Shown: positions 62,547 to 64,000 of the stretch, one piece after another
Position numbering within the stretch: position 1 is the first letter of the stretch
How the letters are laid out: each line of letters starts with the position of its first letter
Source of the DNA: Streptomyces lincolnensis
GTDB lineage: Bacteria; Actinomycetota; Actinomycetes; Streptomycetales; Streptomycetaceae
Direction: 5' to 3'
Assembly: GCF_021173675.1 (NCBI RefSeq)
Contig: NZ_JAIHON010000005.1
Location: forward strand, 558,001-622,000
DNA: 64,000 nucleotides
Position numbers and translations under genes: made by a program
Notes under the pieces: model-generated
Databases searched by the model: none
What the model saw: the letters and a program-made list of their open reading frames with translations, nothing else
Told to the model about the DNA's origin: nothing

Positions 62547-63638
62547 TCAGTCCTCCAGACGGACCGGCATCAGGACCGAGAAGGCGCCCTCGTCGTCGGG
62601 CCGGCGGATCGCGATCGGTGCTGTGGGGGCGCCGAACTCCAGGATCAGGCGGTCCCTGGCCCCGGCGGCCAGCGCGTCCAGCAGGAACGCGCGGTTGACG
62701 GCGACCCGGTTCGGTTCGCCGTCGCCGTCGCCGTCGGCACCGTCGGCACCGTCGGCGCACAGGGTCACCATGCCCCCGTCCTCCGCCCTGAGCACGCTGA
62801 GGTCGGGCGCCCCCACCTCGCCGGAACGGACAGGACCCGTCTCCAGGGCCTTCCGGAAGGCCGCCACCTCGACCAGCGCGCGGCGTCCGCCGGGCACCGG
62901 CAGGAGACGGCGGTAGTCGGGAAAGTCGTGGTCGAGGCACTGACCGGCCGCCTGCCTGTCCCCGGCCTCCAGGGACACGCGGTCGCCGTCGACGGAGAGC
63001 CGCACGGGCCCCTCGCCGTCCAGCAGCGCCCGCATCGCATCCGCGAGGGGGCCGGGCACGATGACCTGCACGCGACCCCCGTCGTGCCCGGCGACACCGG
63101 CCCGCCCGACGGCCATGCGGTACCGGTCGGTGGCCACCACATGGAGGCTCTCGCCCTCGATGTCGAACAGGACCCCACCGAGCATCGGCAGCTCCGGGTC
63201 TGAACTCGCCGCGAACCGGACCGTGTCCAGCGCGGCGGCCAACTCGGGCGCGGCGACGGACAGTCGGACGGTGGCGCTGCGGAGCGAGGTCATGACGTTC
63301 TCCCTGTGATCGAGTAGTGCTCGGAGCGCGGAGAACTCGCCGCGGGCATCGGACAGCCCCTGCTCAAGACGGCGCAGATGCGCCTCCAGCAGCTTCCGGA
63401 CCAGATCACTGTCCGCACCGGACCAGCCGGCCAGCACCAGCCGGATGTCCGCCACCGGCATCCCGGCCCGCCGCAACCGGGCCAGCACCCGGGCCTCTTC
63501 GAGCTGCCCGGGCTCGTACCACCGATAACCGCTCACCGGATCCACCCAGGCCGGAACCAGCACACCCGCACGGTCGTAGAACCGCAGGGCACTCACCCCC
63601 AGACCACTGCCACGGGCCATGTCGCCGATGCTGCGCAT
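62547..63638 (-). CDS. MerR-family regulator fused to DNA polymerase III beta-clamp-like domains
   Basis: 363 residues from the ATG at 63638 (GGAG 6 bases upstream). Residues 1-70 are a MerR winged helix (RSIGDMARGSGLGVSALRFY, GYRWYEPGQLEEARVL), residues about 75-115 the dimerising coiled coil. The remaining 240 residues read like domains 2 and 3 of DnaN: SSDPELPMLGGVLFDIEGES, ATDRYRMAV, DHDFPDYRRLLP, VAVNRAFLLDAL and the C-terminal LMPVRL. MerR effector domains normally bind small ligands, so a clamp fold here is unusual. It could bind a clamp-interacting peptide, DNA or itself. The match to DnaN is by motif only. Confidence 0.87.
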   Translation of the reverse strand: MRSIGDMARGSGLGVSALRFYDRAGVLVPAWVDPVSGYRWYEPGQLEEARVLARLRRAGMPVADIRLVLAGWSGADSDLVRKLLEAHLRRLEQGLSDARGEFSALRALLDHRENVMTSLRSATVRLSVAAPELAAALDTVRFAASSDPELPMLGGVLFDIEGESLHVVATDRYRMAVGRAGVAGHDGGRVQVIVPGPLADAMRALLDGEGPVRLSVDGDRVSLEAGDRQAAGQCLDHDFPDYRRLLPVPGGRRALVEVAAFRKALETGPVRSGEVGAPDLSVLRAEDGGMVTLCADGADGADGDGDGEPNRVAVNRAFLLDALAAGARDRLILEFGAPTAPIAIRRPDDEGAFSVLMPVRLED

Positions 63639-63771
63639 GTCGCTCTCCACACCCGGCACTCTGGCCCCTGAACAAGGTCGAGGGTCAACCCCCACCCACA
63701 CCAACACCCACCGGCACCTCGACATGCGTGCAGCCCCGTTGAGGGGAAAGGCACGTCTGGGTCGGGTTTGT

Positions 63772-64000
63772 CTACGAGGCGTCGGCGTAGGCGAGGTGGG
63801 TGCCACAGACCGTGCAGCGGAAGAGCATGGCGCTCGCGCCCTGCCCCAGGTGGGTCAGGAAGCTCTCCAGCTGCGATGCGTCGTGCCATCCGCCCATCCG
63901 CAGGTCGCTCCGAAGCTGGTCGCGTGCCTCGGGGTGGGCGGCGAGTTCGGTGTGTCCGACCTCACCGAGGGTGACATGCTCCAGGATCTCCTCGCCGACC
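63772..64000 (-). CDS. CbrC (UPF0167) family protein, 5' part beyond the window
   Basis: The last 76 codons are visible, ending at a TAG. They finish with MLFRCTVCGTHLAYADAS, the CxxC zinc-like knuckle and end typical of CbrC/UPF0167 proteins. The family is of unknown function; E. coli CbrC has been connected to colicin E2 tolerance. The start is outside the window. Confidence 0.7.
   Translation of the reverse strand, partial: VGEEILEHVTLGEVGHTELAAHPEARDQLRSDLRMGGWHDASQLESFLTHLGQGASAMLFRCTVCGTHLAYADAS

Overview
The window is chromosomal DNA from a streptomycete. G+C is very high throughout, most start sites carry a purine-rich ribosome-binding site or none at all, GTG starts are common, and the gene order (comEC-comEA-degV-leuS ... 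rsfS-LCP-nadD ... proA-proB ... obg-rpmA-rplU ... rne) is, from memory, that of the S. coelicolor SCO2567-SCO2600 interval. I see no insertion sequence, prophage or CRISPR array. Nearly all the DNA is coding, and the long open frames opposite real genes are shadows of G+C bias.

Layout. 1-5.5 kb: DNA-uptake-type genes comEC (running off the left edge) and comEA, a DegV protein and a membrane coiled-coil protein. 5.6-8.7 kb: leuS behind a 12-residue Leu-rich leader peptide and an intrinsic terminator, which looks like a transcription attenuator. 9-11.9 kb: a two-gene redox module (b-type cytochrome membrane protein plus NuoF-ferredoxin fusion). 12-15.2 kb: two identical tRNA-Ala(GGC) genes bracketing two small zinc-ribbon proteins and a divergent MFS exporter/XRE regulator pair. 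15.3-19.6 kb: phosphatase, rsfS, an LCP-type wall protein, nadD and two small membrane proteins. 19.7-26.1 kb: M48 protease, two membrane proteins sharing a cytoplasmic motif, proA, an unknown protein and proB.

26.3-38.7 kb is a cell-wall glycopolymer region. It has two membrane-anchored TagF-type polyol-phosphate polymerases, a GT2 glycosyltransferase, a Bcs1-like cytidylyltransferase/SDR fusion (expected to make a CDP-polyol such as CDP-ribitol), a sulfotransferase-like protein, a Tat-exported PhoD phosphatase and a secreted FG-GAP protein with an Ala-Pro-Ser repeat. 38.9-41 kb holds obg, rpmA and rplU. 41.2-46.9 kb is a complete dTDP-L-rhamnose set (rmlA, B, D, C) with a large GT2, placed between rplU and rne. 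Together these suggest a ribitol- or glycerol-phosphate wall polymer decorated with a deoxysugar.

47-57 kb: rne, a DUF2344/TIGR03936 protein, an unusual repeat-built membrane protein, a GNAT enzyme with a tandem operator-like array, then an M20 peptidase with an AbgT transporter (probably p-aminobenzoyl-glutamate or peptide salvage). 57-64 kb: a double-length Lrp regulator, M20 dipeptidase and TerD in one overlapping operon; an orphan amidinotransferase; a DUF899 protein; a MerR regulator fused to DNA-polymerase sliding-clamp domains; and a partial CbrC-family gene at the right edge.

The best candidates for undescribed biology are the LTPVGH-repeat membrane protein (52461-53594), the MerR/beta-clamp fusion (62547-63638), the cytochrome b/NuoF-ferredoxin pair (8957-11871), the paired SVVFDE-motif membrane proteins (20842-22689) and the leuS attenuator.
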